53,760 nt of DNA from Sporomusaceae bacterium (lineage in GTDB: Bacteria; Bacillota; Negativicutes; UBA1444). A program made the translations under genes and the position numbers. How positions within the stretch are numbered: the stretch's first letter is position 1; each line of letters starts with the position of its first letter. The notes beneath the pieces were generated by a model. That model was given only the letters and a program-made list of their open reading frames with translations. It did no database searches and was not told where the DNA came from. The stretch spans positions 1 through 53,760 of the forward strand of contig JAHDPL010000015.1 in assembly GCA_018434355.1 (NCBI GenBank), in the 5' to 3' direction. Shown here piece after piece: positions 1 through 10,596 of this stretch.

Positions 1-120
1 AAAAATTATGAAAGAGCTGATTGCTCATTCTAACTCTGGTCTTCTTTTTTGCGCCATTTCTGGCGCTCTCACGCGTTTTGTGCTGTCTCTTTGTTCAGTT
101 TTCAAGGAACCCCGTCTCAC
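1..120 (-). promoter_or_regulatory. rRNA operon leader (boxA/boxB-like) reading off the left edge
   Basis: Read on the minus strand, this stretch holds a Bacillus-like rRNA boxA segment (CTTGAAAACTGAACA, complement of 92-106) followed by a hairpin GCGCCA-GAAA-TGGCGC (complement of 51-66) that looks like a boxB/nut element. The last bases match the lead-in usually seen just before 16S rRNA. I infer that a 16S gene begins immediately left of base 1 on the minus strand. The reading frame on the plus strand across this stretch (21-299) is not a gene. Confidence 0.7.
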
Positions 121-131
121 GACGCTTTTAT

Positions 132-160
132 ATATTAGCACAGGCCCCAGGGGCTGTCAA
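132..160 (-). promoter_or_regulatory. rRNA promoter P2 (proximal)
   Basis: On the minus strand there is TTGACA (complement of 155-160), a 17-base spacer and TAATAT (complement of 132-137). It lies just upstream of the boxA-like leader and is one of two tandem sigma-A type promoters, a common arrangement for rRNA operons. Confidence 0.75.
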
Positions 161-202
161 TACCCAATGTAAAACTTTTTTCATAAAGACTGCCGTGGAT
201 GC

Positions 203-235
203 CGATGGGGAAAACGGGTTTCGTTTTCCCCATCG
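203..235. repeat. 14-bp perfect inverted repeat between the two rRNA promoters
   Basis: CGATGGGGAAAACG at 203-216 is repeated in perfect inverse at 222-235 around a 5-base loop. Neither strand has a T-run directly after the stem, so it is not a standard intrinsic terminator. It would form a hairpin in transcripts from the distal promoter, or in gyrA read-through RNA. Confidence 0.7.
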
Positions 236-257
236 ATTACTCCCTACTGGGATTTTA

Positions 258-286
258 ATATTACCACGGATTAATTGGCTTGTCAA
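258..286 (-). promoter_or_regulatory. rRNA promoter P1 (distal)
   Basis: On the minus strand there is TTGACA (complement of 281-286), a 17-base spacer and TAATAT (complement of 258-263), the same core elements and spacing as the proximal promoter. It begins about 25 bases after the gyrA stop codon, so the rRNA operon has its own strong promoters. Confidence 0.75.
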
Positions 287-311
287 CGAATCGTCTTAAT
301 TGTTTACTCAA

Positions 312-2798
312 TTATTCTTCCGTATTTTCAGTGTTTAGCGGCGCTGTAACAATAGCCGGCTTGTCGGAGTCTTCACCCGCCTTATCTACCATAGCCAATG
401 CGACAATTCTCTGATTATCGACCATCCGCATCAGCGCCACGCCCTGCGTATTCCGGCCAATCACCCGGATTTGTCCGACGTCCATCCGGATGATGATGCC
501 GTCATTATTGATCAGCAGCAGGTCTTGCTCCGGTTTCACAACACGCAAGCCTACAACGGCGCCTGTTTTTTCCGTAACTTTTAAGTTAATCAGGCCTTTG
601 CCTCCACGCGTCTGGATTCGATACTGATCCACTGCTGTTCGTTTGCCAAAGCCCTGCTCCGAAACAACCAGCACCTGACTGTTCGGCGTCATAATTTCCA
701 TGCCGACAATCGCATCCCTTTCTTGCAGGTTGATCCCTTTTACGCCGCGGGCCGATCTGCCAACCGGACGAACATCTTCTTCCGAGAATGTGATCGCCAT
801 TCCGTCGCGCGTTCCCATGATAATATTCTGACAACCATCTGTTAATTTTACGCCAATCAAATCGTCATCGTCATCCAGTCCGATTGCGATCAGTCCGTTC
901 TTGCGAACCGAGTCAAATTCCATCAAATTGGTTTTCTTGACAATCCCGTTGCGAGTACCCATAAACAGGAAAGCCCCTTCAACAAACTCCCTGATCGGAA
1001 TGACTGTCGTCACCTTTTCATCCGGCTGCAAGGACAACAGATTGATAATCGCTGTGCCGCGCGCCGTCCGACTTGCTTCAGGCAACTCATAGCCTTTTAA
1101 AACAAAAACCCGGCCGCGACTGGTAAAGAAGAACACATGATGGTGCGTTGTCGATGTAAACAAGTGTTCGACAAAATCCTCTTCCTTTGTCCCTGCGCCT
1201 TGGATGCCTCGCCCGCCCCTCTTTTGGCTTCGGTAGGTGTCGATCGGCTGACGTTTTACATAACCGGAATGGGTAATCGTGATTACGATGTCTTCTTCGG
1301 CTATCAGATCCTCATTGGTGAAATCCTGCATTTGTTGGATGATTTGAGTTCGTCGCTTATCACCAAATTTTCGCTTCATTTCCAACAAATTCTCGCGAAT
1401 GATCCCATAAACCATATGTTCATCGGCTAGTACGGATTCCAGGTAATGAATCAAGTCTATCGTTTCGCGATAATCCTGTTCGATCTTGTCTCTTTCCAAG
1501 CCTGTCAGACGTTGCAGTCTCAGGTCAAGAATCGCCTGTGCTTGTCTTTCTGATAAAGAAAAGGTTTCCATAAGCGCGGTTCGTGCCAAGTCTACCGTCC
1601 GTGCTTCACGAATCGTGTTGATTACTGAATCAATGTGATCTAGGGCAATCCGCAGACCTTCCAAAATATGCGCCTTGTCGCGCGCTTTTTTCAGATCGAA
1701 CTGCGTGCGCCGCACAACGATCTCTTTTTGGTGATTCAGATAATGACTTAAAATGTCCCGCAATCCTAGCGTACGCGGTCGCCCATCGACAAGCGCCAGC
1801 ATATTGACGCCAAAAGTGTCTTGCAGTTGAGTATGCTTGTATAGCTGGTTCAACAGCACTTCCGGGTTGGTATCTTTACGCAGCTCCATCACAATTCGCA
1901 TCCCGTTGCGGTCGCTTTCGTCACGCAAGTCGGTGATTCCTTCAATCACTTTATCACGGACCAATTCGGCAATCGTTTCAATCAGACGGGCTTTATTAAC
2001 CTGATAGGGAATTTCGTTCACCAGAATCCGTTGTTTGCCATTACTCATCCGTTCAATCCGCGTGCAGGCGCGCATCCTTACCGATCCTCGACCGGTTGCA
2101 TACGCCGAGCGTATTCCTTCACTGCCCATAATCATCGCGCCGGTAGGAAAATCAGGACCGGGGATGACTTGAATCAATTCCTCCAATGTTACATCCGGAC
2201 AGTCGATCATTTTTACCAGGCCATCTACTACTTCGCCAAGATTATGCGGAGGGATGTTTGTCGCCATACCGACCGCGATTCCTGTCGCCCCGTTGATTAA
2301 CAGGTTAGGAACTTTTGATGGCAATACAGATGGTTCTTTAAGTGATTCATCATAGTTAGGAACGAAATCAACAGTTTCTTTTTCGATGTCATCGAGCATC
2401 TCTTCAGCGATTTTCGACATCCTGACTTCGGTATAACGCATTGCCGCTGCGGAATCTCCGTCAACCGAACCAAAGTTGCCATGCCCGTCAACCATCATGT
2501 AACGAATCGAAAAATCCTGCGCCATACGGACAGTCGCATCGTATACCGATGAGTCGCCATGCGGATGATATTTACCGAGCACTTCACCGACGATACGGGC
2601 GGATTTCTTATGCGGTTTATTCGACGCCATGCCTGCTTCGTGCATCGCATAAAGAATTCGCCGATGCACCGGTTTTAATCCATCGCGCACATCCGGCAAC
2701 GCCCGGCTGACGATAACGCTCATCGCATAATCGATATAAGATTTTTGCATTTCATCTTCAATGCGAATCGGTAACATTTTTCCGTGACTAATATCCAT
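312..2798 (-). CDS. gyrA: DNA gyrase subunit A
   Basis: This 828-residue protein is the breakage-reunion subunit of DNA gyrase, which with GyrB introduces negative supercoils using ATP. The catalytic tyrosine is Tyr122 in [10 protein letters not shown]. The quinolone-determining region reads HGDSSVYDA with Ser83 and Asp87, the usual sensitive-type residues. The C-terminal beta-pinwheel carries a GyrA-box-like QKRGGRG near residue 526. Length is normal for the family. The start is ATG with a GAGGAGAT Shine-Dalgarno. It lies 26 bases downstream of gyrB in the same direction and is the last gene of the dnaA-to-gyrA block, followed by the rRNA promoters. The tail after the pinwheel is acidic. Confidence 0.98.
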   Translation of the reverse strand: MDISHGKMLPIRIEDEMQKSYIDYAMSVIVSRALPDVRDGLKPVHRRILYAMHEAGMASNKPHKKSARIVGEVLGKYHPHGDSSVYDATVRMAQDFSIRYMMVDGHGNFGSVDGDSAAAMRYTEVRMSKIAEEMLDDIEKETVDFVPNYDESLKEPSVLPSKVPNLLINGATGIAVGMATNIPPHNLGEVVDGLVKMIDCPDVTLEELIQVIPGPDFPTGAMIMGSEGIRSAYATGRGSVRMRACTRIERMSNGKQRILVNEIPYQVNKARLIETIAELVRDKVIEGITDLRDESDRNGMRIVMELRKDTNPEVLLNQLYKHTQLQDTFGVNMLALVDGRPRTLGLRDILSHYLNHQKEIVVRRTQFDLKKARDKAHILEGLRIALDHIDSVINTIREARTVDLARTALMETFSLSERQAQAILDLRLQRLTGLERDKIEQDYRETIDLIHYLESVLADEHMVYGIIRENLLEMKRKFGDKRRTQIIQQMQDFTNEDLIAEEDIVITITHSGYVKRQPIDTYRSQKRGGRGIQGAGTKEEDFVEHLFTSTTHHHVFFFTSRGRVFVLKGYELPEASRTARGTAIINLLSLQPDEKVTTVIPIREFVEGAFLFMGTRNGIVKKTNLMEFDSVRKNGLIAIGLDDDDDLIGVKLTDGCQNIIMGTRDGMAITFSEEDVRPVGRSARGVKGINLQERDAIVGMEIMTPNSQVLVVSEQGFGKRTAVDQYRIQTRGGKGLINLKVTEKTGAVVGLRVVKPEQDLLLINNDGIIIRMDVGQIRVIGRNTQGVALMRMVDNQRIVALAMVDKAGEDSDKPAIVTAPLNTENTEE

Positions 2799-2824
2799 GA
2801 TTCATCTCCTCGAAGACACTCTGT

Positions 2825-4756
<1,932 letters not shown>

Positions 4757-5017
4757 TTAGCCCTCCCGAAAATCCGGATTTTTGCTGCGTTTTTTTAACG
4801 TTTGCGGCGAAATAGGCGAGATAAAAACCTTATCATCTTCAGTCAGAATAAAGCTTTTTTCATTGTTGAAAGAAATATTGATTAATTTACCGGCCGCGTC
4901 TTTTTTCTGCAAAAATGCGCGGTTAATTTTACTTTTATCAGCATCTCCTCTTCTGCCAATAATCGCTATAGTCTCTTTTTCGCGTACGACTACGTCGCTG
5001 CCGATATGAAGATACAT
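4757..5017 (-). CDS. remB: DUF370 / RemB-like regulatory protein
   Basis: This 86-residue protein begins MYLHIGSDVVVREKETIAI, characteristic of the DUF370 family that includes B. subtilis RemB (YaaB). Its position between the recF region and gyrB is the same as that of remB in Bacillus. RemA/RemB are small DNA-associated regulators of extracellular matrix genes in B. subtilis; whether that role holds here is unknown. The gene is only 2 bases downstream of the dciA stop codon and 6 bases upstream of gyrB, so it is probably co-transcribed. Family assignment is fairly firm from the N-terminus and position; the regulatory target is not visible. Confidence 0.85.
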   Translation of the reverse strand: MYLHIGSDVVVREKETIAIIGRRGDADKSKINRAFLQKKDAAGKLINISFNNEKSFILTEDDKVFISPISPQTLKKRSKNPDFREG

Positions 5018-5019
5018 AA

Positions 5020-5442
5020 TTACTCCTTGATCTTGTGATTTACTTTTTTTCGATGCAAAGCAGTTAGAATATTCTTTTCCAAATTACTCTTTCTGTTTTC
5101 CATCATAACAGCAAATCCATCAACTTTACCTTTTTCTTCACCACTAAAAAAATCACCATCATTTCCCATCTGAAGCTTTAAGTCATTAATTATTTTCGTT
5201 ACAAAACATTGGTTGACATTTTGAACCAAACGTCGCTTATCAATGAATAAAGCCTGATTCCAAGTTGAACTGTCGACATTGACATAAAGAATCTGATTTC
5301 GAACCATTCGGGGCATGGAATGTCTTGATGCTGATTTTCCAACAACTTCTTCCCAATGCTTCTCCAACCATGCGCGTTGATAGCCTTCCTGTCGACTCAA
5401 CTTTTCACAGATTTTTTTTATGATTTCACTCATTGCTGTCAC
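5020..5442 (-). CDS. dciA: DUF721 / DciA-like helicase-loading protein
   Basis: A 140-residue DUF721 protein. The conserved pattern W-x-x-VVG (residues about 27-32), then a hydrophobic strand ILYVNVDSSTWNQAL and a following helix with NQCF, matches the family. DciA proteins operate or load the replicative helicase DnaB in bacteria lacking DnaC or DnaI. The window also holds dnaB and shows no dnaI, which fits. The start is taken as GTG at 5442, nine bases after AGGAG; an in-frame ATG three codons later is possible. The Shine-Dalgarno overlaps the recF stop codon. The basic, low-complexity C-terminal half is poorly conserved. Confidence 0.8.
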   Translation of the reverse strand: MTAMSEIIKKICEKLSRQEGYQRAWLEKHWEEVVGKSASRHSMPRMVRNQILYVNVDSSTWNQALFIDKRRLVQNVNQCFVTKIINDLKLQMGNDGDFFSGEEKGKVDGFAVMMENRKSNLEKNILTALHRKKVNHKIKE

Positions 5443-5454
5443 GATTTTTTTCTC

Positions 5455-6555
5455 CTACATTCGCTCAACAACGCCGGCTGAAACCGAATAATAAGTGGCA
5501 GTGACTTTTTCCAAACCAATTGCTATTTCAGTTCCAGTCATAAATGTTTGAATTTTTCCATCAATCTCCTGAATCAGCCGTTCTCGCCTTTGACCGTCCA
5601 ATTCACTCATTACATCGTCCAACAACAATATAGGATATTCTCCGGTTATATTTTTCATCATTTCAATTTCTGCAAGTTTTAAGGATAAAACAGCCGTGCG
5701 TTGTTGCCCCTGTGAGCCAAATAACTTAGCTTCGTAGTCATCAATTATAAAATTAATATCATCTTTATGCGGGCCAAATTCCGTGTTTCCTCGGCGAATA
5801 TCATTGTTTCGCCCCTCAAATAATCTTTGTTGATACCACTTTCGATAAAATTCGATTTCAGTTTTATCTTGGTCGAAAACACAATAATGGGCCGAAAACG
5901 TCTCCGTTCCACTAGTTATTTTTGCATAAATTTGTCCAGCTAACTCTGAAATTTTCCGTAAAACTTCATTTCTGCGATGATGGATTTTTACGGCCAACTC
6001 AATCAATTGATCATCCCAAATATCCAATAACTTTGGTTTAGCCGACTGTTGTTGAATTTTTTTCAATAAATGATTGCGCTGCAATAAAATACGATTGAAT
6101 TTAATAAAATCCTGATAATAGTTCCTGTCAACTTGTGAAATCATCAAGTCGATAAATCGCCGTCGTCCCGAAGGACTGCCCTTTATTAACCAAAGGTCCT
6201 CGGGACAGAATAGTACGGCATTTAAATACCCCACTATTTCCCGTTTTTTTATTGCTTGTCCATCCAACACATTTTTTCGCGTTCCATCGCGATACAAATC
6301 TAATTTTAAAGAATGCGAAGCTATTAAATTATTAAACTCCACTTCTATTTTTGCCGACTGCTTGCCCCTCTCAATAAGTTCATCATCTTTTCCGGCGCGA
6401 AACGACTTGCCTAAAACGGCTAAAAACAAAGCCTCCAGTAAATTAGTCTTTCCTTGCGCATTACAGCCGGTAAAAACATGAACTCCTTGTAAAAAAGAAA
6501 AATTGAGTTCTTGATAGTTGCGGAAATTATGAAGTTTGATCCGTTCAACATTCAT
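5455..6555 (-). CDS. recF: DNA replication and repair protein RecF
   Basis: A 366-residue SMC-like ATPase that binds single/double-strand DNA junctions and helps RecO and RecR load RecA at gaps. The Walker A motif is GCNAQGKTN at residues 30-38. The signature region contains GSQGQQRTAVLSLKLAE, and Walker B is ILLLDDVMSELD. Length is typical. It overlaps the end of rlbA by 11 bases and is followed closely by dciA, so translation is probably coupled along the dnaN-rlbA-recF-dciA-remB-gyrBA set. Confidence 0.97.
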   Translation of the reverse strand: MNVERIKLHNFRNYQELNFSFLQGVHVFTGCNAQGKTNLLEALFLAVLGKSFRAGKDDELIERGKQSAKIEVEFNNLIASHSLKLDLYRDGTRKNVLDGQAIKKREIVGYLNAVLFCPEDLWLIKGSPSGRRRFIDLMISQVDRNYYQDFIKFNRILLQRNHLLKKIQQQSAKPKLLDIWDDQLIELAVKIHHRRNEVLRKISELAGQIYAKITSGTETFSAHYCVFDQDKTEIEFYRKWYQQRLFEGRNNDIRRGNTEFGPHKDDINFIIDDYEAKLFGSQGQQRTAVLSLKLAEIEMMKNITGEYPILLLDDVMSELDGQRRERLIQEIDGKIQTFMTGTEIAIGLEKVTATYYSVSAGVVERM

Positions 6556-6781
6556 CGTTCACACTATCATTTTGAACAATAATAAATTCGTTTCCGTTTA
6601 TTGTAACGATATCTCCAGGATAAATCTTTTTTCTTTTTTCATAAACTGGAACACCGTTGAGCAAGATATTTTCTTTATCCAGCAAGAATACCGTCTGACC
6701 ACCGGTTTCAATGACTCCGCTCCATTTCAACAACTGATTCAACTGAATCATTGATGAAGATATATATATATTCTTTTTCAT
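6545..6781 (-). CDS. rlbA: S4-domain RNA-binding protein (YaaA/RlbA)
   Basis: A 78-residue S4-like protein. The S4 core is visible as IQLNQLLKWSGVIETGG followed by ILLNGVPVYEKRKKIYPGD, the usual alpha-L fold with a basic strand. YaaA/RlbA is found between dnaN and recF in most Bacillota and is linked to ribosome assembly or RNA binding. The gene starts 3 bases after the dnaN stop codon and has no clear Shine-Dalgarno of its own, which suggests coupled translation. It overlaps recF by 11 bases. Confidence 0.9.
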   Translation of the reverse strand: MKKNIYISSSMIQLNQLLKWSGVIETGGQTVFLLDKENILLNGVPVYEKRKKIYPGDIVTINGNEFIIVQNDSVNDEC

Positions 6782-6784
6782 TTT

Positions 6785-7894
6785 TTAATTTGTTCTTATT
6801 GGCGTCAAAATATAGGTATATGAATTATCATCACTCATTTCAACCATTACTGGACTTAATGATGATTTCAAGTGGAATTTAATCTGGTTTGTCCCGGCTA
6901 CACGCAAAAAATCCATTAAATATTTTGCATTGAAAGCAATTTCCAAGGGATCTCCGATAAAGACGGCATCGAGGTTTTCCATTGCACTTCCTGCGTCAGG
7001 ATTATTCCCCGACAACTCAATGACCGATTGATTGAACCTAATTTTGATAATACTGTATTCACCATCTTTAGCAAGAAGAGAAACACGTTCGACGGCTTCA
7101 TATAAAACATCGGCTGCGAGCGAGCATTCGGCGAGAAAGTCATGAGGAATAACCTTTTTATAATCTGGAAACTGTCCCTCAATAATCCTCGACATTATGT
7201 AGATATTTTCAAATGAAAATGCAACTTGATTTTTCAGCCAATAAACGCATACATCAATTGGATGCTCATAATTTAGAACCTTCGCGACCTCAGATAATAG
7301 TTTACCGGGAATAATCATTTTAAGAGTTCCCCCAGGAATCTGAAGGGATAGTTTTTTTACTGCTAATCTATGTGTATTAGTAGCGACCATCGCTAATTCT
7401 TGATCAGTCATTTCCAGCAATGCACCGGTGAACAAAGGTCTGCTCTCATCTGTAGAACAAGCAAATACAGTTTTTCTTATCATTTCTTTTAAAACATCGT
7501 CTTTTAGAACCATTTGGTTAGTGCTTTCAAATTTCTTAATGGTCGGAAACTCTTCTGCAGGAAAAGATAAGACTTTAAATTCCGCTTTTTCTGCAGCAAT
7601 ATTAATCATGCTATGATTGGATGATGATGATATTTCTATTAATTTGCCAGGAATCTTACGGATTATATCTGGAAAAATTTTTCCGGATAAAACTGCTTTG
7701 CCGGACTCAACTACATCAACAGGAATGACAATACTGATACCCATTTCATAGTCGGTCGCTTGCAGTTCAAGTTTTCCTGCTTCAGCTGATAAATAGATTC
7801 CGGTTAGAATAGGCAAAGTTGTTTTTGTCGCGGTTGCCTTTTGGACAACTTGCAAGGCTGAAAGCAGTTGGTCTTTTTCGCAGCGTATCCTCAT
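6785..7894 (-). CDS. dnaN: DNA polymerase III sliding clamp (beta subunit)
   Basis: A 369-residue beta clamp with three repeated domains of about 120 residues. It begins MRIRCEKDQLLSALQVVQKA, and characteristic segments include TNTHRLAVKK in the middle domain and a C-terminal end on the hydrophobic groove (YILTPIRTN, where many clamps have MPMR). It tethers DNA polymerase III to DNA. The start is ATG with a strong AAGGAGG seven bases upstream. It is separated from dnaA by 192 bases holding DnaA boxes, which is where a dnaN promoter and half of the origin would lie. Confidence 0.98.
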   Translation of the reverse strand: MRIRCEKDQLLSALQVVQKATATKTTLPILTGIYLSAEAGKLELQATDYEMGISIVIPVDVVESGKAVLSGKIFPDIIRKIPGKLIEISSSSNHSMINIAAEKAEFKVLSFPAEEFPTIKKFESTNQMVLKDDVLKEMIRKTVFACSTDESRPLFTGALLEMTDQELAMVATNTHRLAVKKLSLQIPGGTLKMIIPGKLLSEVAKVLNYEHPIDVCVYWLKNQVAFSFENIYIMSRIIEGQFPDYKKVIPHDFLAECSLAADVLYEAVERVSLLAKDGEYSIIKIRFNQSVIELSGNNPDAGSAMENLDAVFIGDPLEIAFNAKYLMDFLRVAGTNQIKFHLKSSLSPVMVEMSDDNSYTYILTPIRTN

Positions 7895-7920
7895 TTTGTC
7901 CTCCTTAAAGAGTTAATAAT

Positions 7921-8080
7921 CATAGTAAGGCTTGTTATTAGTGTGGATAAGTGAGCTGAATAGAGATAAATCAACGAGTGGCGGCTGTGAGGTATTTGTT
8001 GATAAATTGCTATGGTTTTGGGGTATTAAGAATTTCAAAAAGTTCATTTTAAGAAATAAATAAATTATCAACAGCTTGTC
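7921..8080. other. oriC part 2 (dnaA-dnaN intergenic DnaA-box region)
   Basis: The gap between dnaA and dnaN contains a perfect DnaA box on the minus strand (TGTGGATAA, 7942-7950), a box-like TGTTGATAA (7997-8005) and TTATCAACA (8065-8073). An A+T-rich run at 8045-8068 lies next to the last box and could be the unwinding element. In B. subtilis the unwinding site is in the equivalent dnaA-dnaN gap, so the melted region is likely here. Box calls are direct reading; the unwinding role is inference. Confidence 0.7.
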
Positions 8081-8086
8081 CATGGA

Positions 8087-9490
8087 TTAACTGTTATTGA
8101 TTTTCAGAGTTATTTCTGCGATCAATGCGGATAGACGACTATCTTCTTGCCTTTCTCTATTTACTTTTTCATAAGCATGAATTACCGTCGTGTGATCTCT
8201 ACCACCGAACAGTTCGCCTATTTTTGGTAAAGAAAGATCTGTCATTTCCCGGCAAAGATACATGGCTAGTTGCCTAGGGACAGTTACATTTCGTGTTCGT
8301 CTTTTCGAATTTAGGTCTTCAATTTTAATCTTAAAATGATATGCAACAGCTTCCTGGATTTTGATCGGTGTAACTTGACTGGCTTTTTCTTTAGGAAACA
8401 AGTCCTTTAATGCATCCATTGCCAAATCAATGTTAATCTGACTGCGATTTAAAAAAGCGTAGGCATTGACACGGTTGAAAGCACCTTCAAGTTCTCGGAT
8501 ATTATTGTCAATCCGTGATGATATATAAACGATAACATCATTAGGCATGTTGATATTTTCAAGCAATGCTTTTTTGCGCAATATAGCAATGCGCGTTTCT
8601 AGGTCTGGTGATTGGATATCTGTAGTAAGGCCCCATTCAAATCGAGAGCGAAGGCGGTCTTCAAGTGTTGGAATGTCTTTGGGAGGACGGTCGCTTGAAA
8701 TGATGATTTGTTTGTTTGCTTCGTGCAGTGCATTAAATGTGTGAAAAAACTCTTCTTGAGTTTGTTCTTTTTTCGCTAAAAATTGAATGTCATCTATTAA
8801 CAGCACGTCTATATTTCTATAACGATTGCGAAAACTGTCGGGATGACCGCTCATAATTGCATTGATAAAGTCATTGGTAAATTTTTCGCTGGAAATATAC
8901 AAGACTTTACTTTCCGGATGAATTTGTAAAATGCGATGTCCAATAGCGTGCATCAAATGAGTCTTTCCCAGGCCAACACCGCCGTAAATAAAAAATGGAT
9001 TATAAACTTTCGCTGGCACTTCAGCGACGGCTAATGCAGCCGCGTGGGCAAATCGGTTTGAGTTTCCGATGACAAAAGAGTCAAAAGTATACTTTGGATT
9101 GAGCGGAGACAAATTTTCTTCTAAATTTCGGTGCGATGTAGCTGTTGCAGAAAAAGCAGGTTTGATATCGGCAATCACGGGGTCTTTCATTGCCTTAGAA
9201 AGAATGGAGTCGTTGTTTGTTGAATTGATTGGGTCAGATTCGAGTAGGCTCAATGAAACCAAAACAGGTTGATCAATTATCGCTTCTAAGGATTTGCGGA
9301 TAAGCGAAAGATAACGTGTTTCGACCCATTCTTTTACTATTTGCCTAGTTGTGCCCAAAACAAAACAGCCGTTTTCAAAAGAAACTGGCTGAAGAACCTT
9401 AATCCAGGTTTCAAAACTGGGACGGATCATATCTTGCTCAAGCAATGAAAGGGTGTTTTGCCAGAGGATATCCATATTTTGCGAAGACAA
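8087..9490 (-). CDS. dnaA: Chromosomal replication initiator DnaA
   Basis: DnaA is the AAA+ initiator that binds DnaA boxes and opens the origin. Walker A GGVGLGKTH is near residue 173, Walker B LLIDDIQF near residue 228, and the C-terminal box-recognition signature GGRDHTTVIHAYEKV near residue 430. The N-terminal DnaB/SirA-contact domain contains PSFETW. The frame is open to a GTG at 9526, but that codon sits inside a DnaA box and has no Shine-Dalgarno. I chose TTG at 9488-9490, nine bases after AAAGGG, giving 467 residues and the alignment expected from Bacillus DnaA. ATG at 9475 is the other candidate. Confidence 0.96.
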   Translation of the reverse strand: MSSQNMDILWQNTLSLLEQDMIRPSFETWIKVLQPVSFENGCFVLGTTRQIVKEWVETRYLSLIRKSLEAIIDQPVLVSLSLLESDPINSTNNDSILSKAMKDPVIADIKPAFSATATSHRNLEENLSPLNPKYTFDSFVIGNSNRFAHAAALAVAEVPAKVYNPFFIYGGVGLGKTHLMHAIGHRILQIHPESKVLYISSEKFTNDFINAIMSGHPDSFRNRYRNIDVLLIDDIQFLAKKEQTQEEFFHTFNALHEANKQIIISSDRPPKDIPTLEDRLRSRFEWGLTTDIQSPDLETRIAILRKKALLENINMPNDVIVYISSRIDNNIRELEGAFNRVNAYAFLNRSQINIDLAMDALKDLFPKEKASQVTPIKIQEAVAYHFKIKIEDLNSKRRTRNVTVPRQLAMYLCREMTDLSLPKIGELFGGRDHTTVIHAYEKVNRERQEDSRLSALIAEITLKINNS

Positions 9491-9518
9491 AAATCTCAAC
9501 CCTTTCTTTTTATAATGA

Positions 9519-9768
9519 TTATCCACAGGTTTATCAACAGGTGTGTATAAACAAGCTTAGAATAATAATTACCCGACTTGGTAATAGACTAACCGGTAAT
9601 CCGCAATAAAAGAGCTCACTACGGGCAATCGATGGCAGAAAGAATTCAGCTTTGCGCCGCCTATAATCATAGCAAAATGTGCTTAAGTTATCAACAGGTT
9701 ATCGTTGCGGTTTTTATTGACACCCGACCAACCGTGAACTATAATCTTTAATAGTCAGTATATCCACA
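9519..9768. other. oriC part 1 (dnaA-rpmH DnaA-box cluster)
   Basis: This region upstream of dnaA holds a perfect box TTATCCACA (9519-9527), TTATCAACA (9531-9539), TGTGTATAA, the complement of TTATACACA (9542-9550), TTATCAACA (9688-9696) and a near match ATATCCACA (9760-9768). The first three are packed within 32 bases. The clusters here and in the dnaA-dnaN gap together form a Bacillus-like bipartite origin. Gene direction switches here from minus to plus, as expected at an origin. Confidence 0.85.
9717..9745 (+). promoter_or_regulatory. Promoter for rpmH-rnpA
   Basis: TTGACA at 9717-9722, a 17-base spacer and TATAAT at 9740-9745: an exact sigma-A consensus. Transcription would start near 9752 and the rpmH start codon follows about 50 bases later. 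A DnaA-box-like sequence (9760-9768) overlaps the start region, so DnaA could affect this promoter. Confidence 0.85.
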
Positions 9769-9803
9769 GGGGCATTTTCTGGCATCGAGGAGGTGTGGAA
9801 AGA

Positions 9804-9938
9804 ATGAAACGGACTTATCAACCGAATGTATTGTGGAAAAAGAAAACGCATGGTTTTCGCGAGCGGATGAAAACTATCGGTGGACGGCTCGTCCTTAAGA
9901 GACGGCGTGCAAAGGGAAGAAAAGTTTTGTCCGCATAA
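9804..9938 (+). CDS. rpmH: 50S ribosomal protein L34
   Basis: This 44-residue, strongly basic protein begins [18 protein letters not shown] and continues [20 protein letters not shown], the L34 pattern, and ends VLSA. It is a small protein of the large ribosomal subunit. The start is ATG after GAGGAGG. As in nearly all bacteria it is the first gene of the rpmH-rnpA-yidD-yidC-jag-mnmE-mnmG series next to oriC. A hairpin with a T-run follows, which could set a higher L34 than RnpA output. Confidence 0.97.
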   Translation: MKRTYQPNVLWKKKTHGFRERMKTIGGRLVLKRRRAKGRKVLSA

Positions 9939-9940
9939 TT

Positions 9941-9966
9941 GGCCGCTACAGATAGTGGCCTTTTTT
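9941..9966 (+). terminator. Partial terminator between rpmH and rnpA
   Basis: GGCCGCTA (9941-9948) pairs with TAGTGGCC (9953-9960) with one G-T pair, and six T residues follow directly. It sits between rpmH and rnpA, which are needed at very different levels, so it probably reduces read-through rather than stopping it fully. Confidence 0.7.
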
Positions 9967-9986
9967 CCTTTTGTGAGGTTGTGTAA

Positions 9987-10346
9987 ATGAGGTTAAAGTT
10001 TTCTCGTCGTTTGCGCTTGCGCAACAGGAATGAATTCAAACAGGTTTATGAACAAGGGCGATATTTGTCAAACGCGTTGATATCTTTGCATTTTTATCCT
10101 CGTGAAGACCAGGCGCATCGTATTGGATTTACTGCCGGCAAAAGACTGGGTTGCGCAGTAACGCGCAATCGATGCAAAAGAAGACTAAAGGAATGCTATC
10201 GCTTATATCGCGAAGAAGCACCTTGTGGATTCGATATCATCGTCGTTGCTAGAAAAGGGATGGTTGCTGCGGAGTGGAGCAAGATCGTCAATGCGTTTCG
10301 TGAACTTATGCGCCGATCAAATCATGTGTTGGCGATAAGAAGGTAA
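9987..10346 (+). CDS. rnpA: Ribonuclease P protein component
   Basis: A 119-residue basic protein that binds the RNase P RNA and helps it cleave the 5' leaders of precursor tRNAs. The RNR core is seen as [18 protein letters not shown], preceded by FTAGKRLG and an aromatic N-terminal cleft region [14 protein letters not shown]. Length is typical. It is followed four bases later by yidD. Confidence 0.96.
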   Translation: MRLKFSRRLRLRNRNEFKQVYEQGRYLSNALISLHFYPREDQAHRIGFTAGKRLGCAVTRNRCKRRLKECYRLYREEAPCGFDIIVVARKGMVAAEWSKIVNAFRELMRRSNHVLAIRR

Positions 10347-10350
10347 CAAC

Positions 10351-10557
10351 ATGAGACGATTTTTTATTTGGCTCATAAAATTTTATCAATTGGCAATTTC
10401 TCCATGGAAAACCCCGTGTTGCAGATTTGTGCCAACTTGCTCAGAGTATGCGATTCTTGCTATTGAAAAGTATGGAGTAAGCAAGGGTATATGGCTTGGA
10501 TTGAAGCGGATTTTGAAATGTCATCCTTTTCATTCCGGCGGCTATGACCCCGTTTAG
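10351..10557 (+). CDS. yidD: Membrane protein insertion efficiency factor YidD
   Basis: A 68-residue protein of the YidD family, which assists YidC in membrane protein insertion. The family pattern is clear: an amphipathic N-terminal helix [11 protein letters not shown], the cysteine-rich core [13 protein letters not shown], and the ending [15 protein letters not shown]. It lies between rnpA and yidC as usual. Confidence 0.95.
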   Translation: MRRFFIWLIKFYQLAISPWKTPCCRFVPTCSEYAILAIEKYGVSKGIWLGLKRILKCHPFHSGGYDPV

Positions 10558-10596
10558 TCTTATTTTAAGTGGAACTTGAATAAGGAGTGAAAATTC

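Noticed and set aside
21-299. Plus-strand ORF of 92 codons at the left edge
   Set aside because: It runs antisense through two consensus rRNA promoters and the boxA/boxB leader, has no ribosome site and no recognisable protein features.
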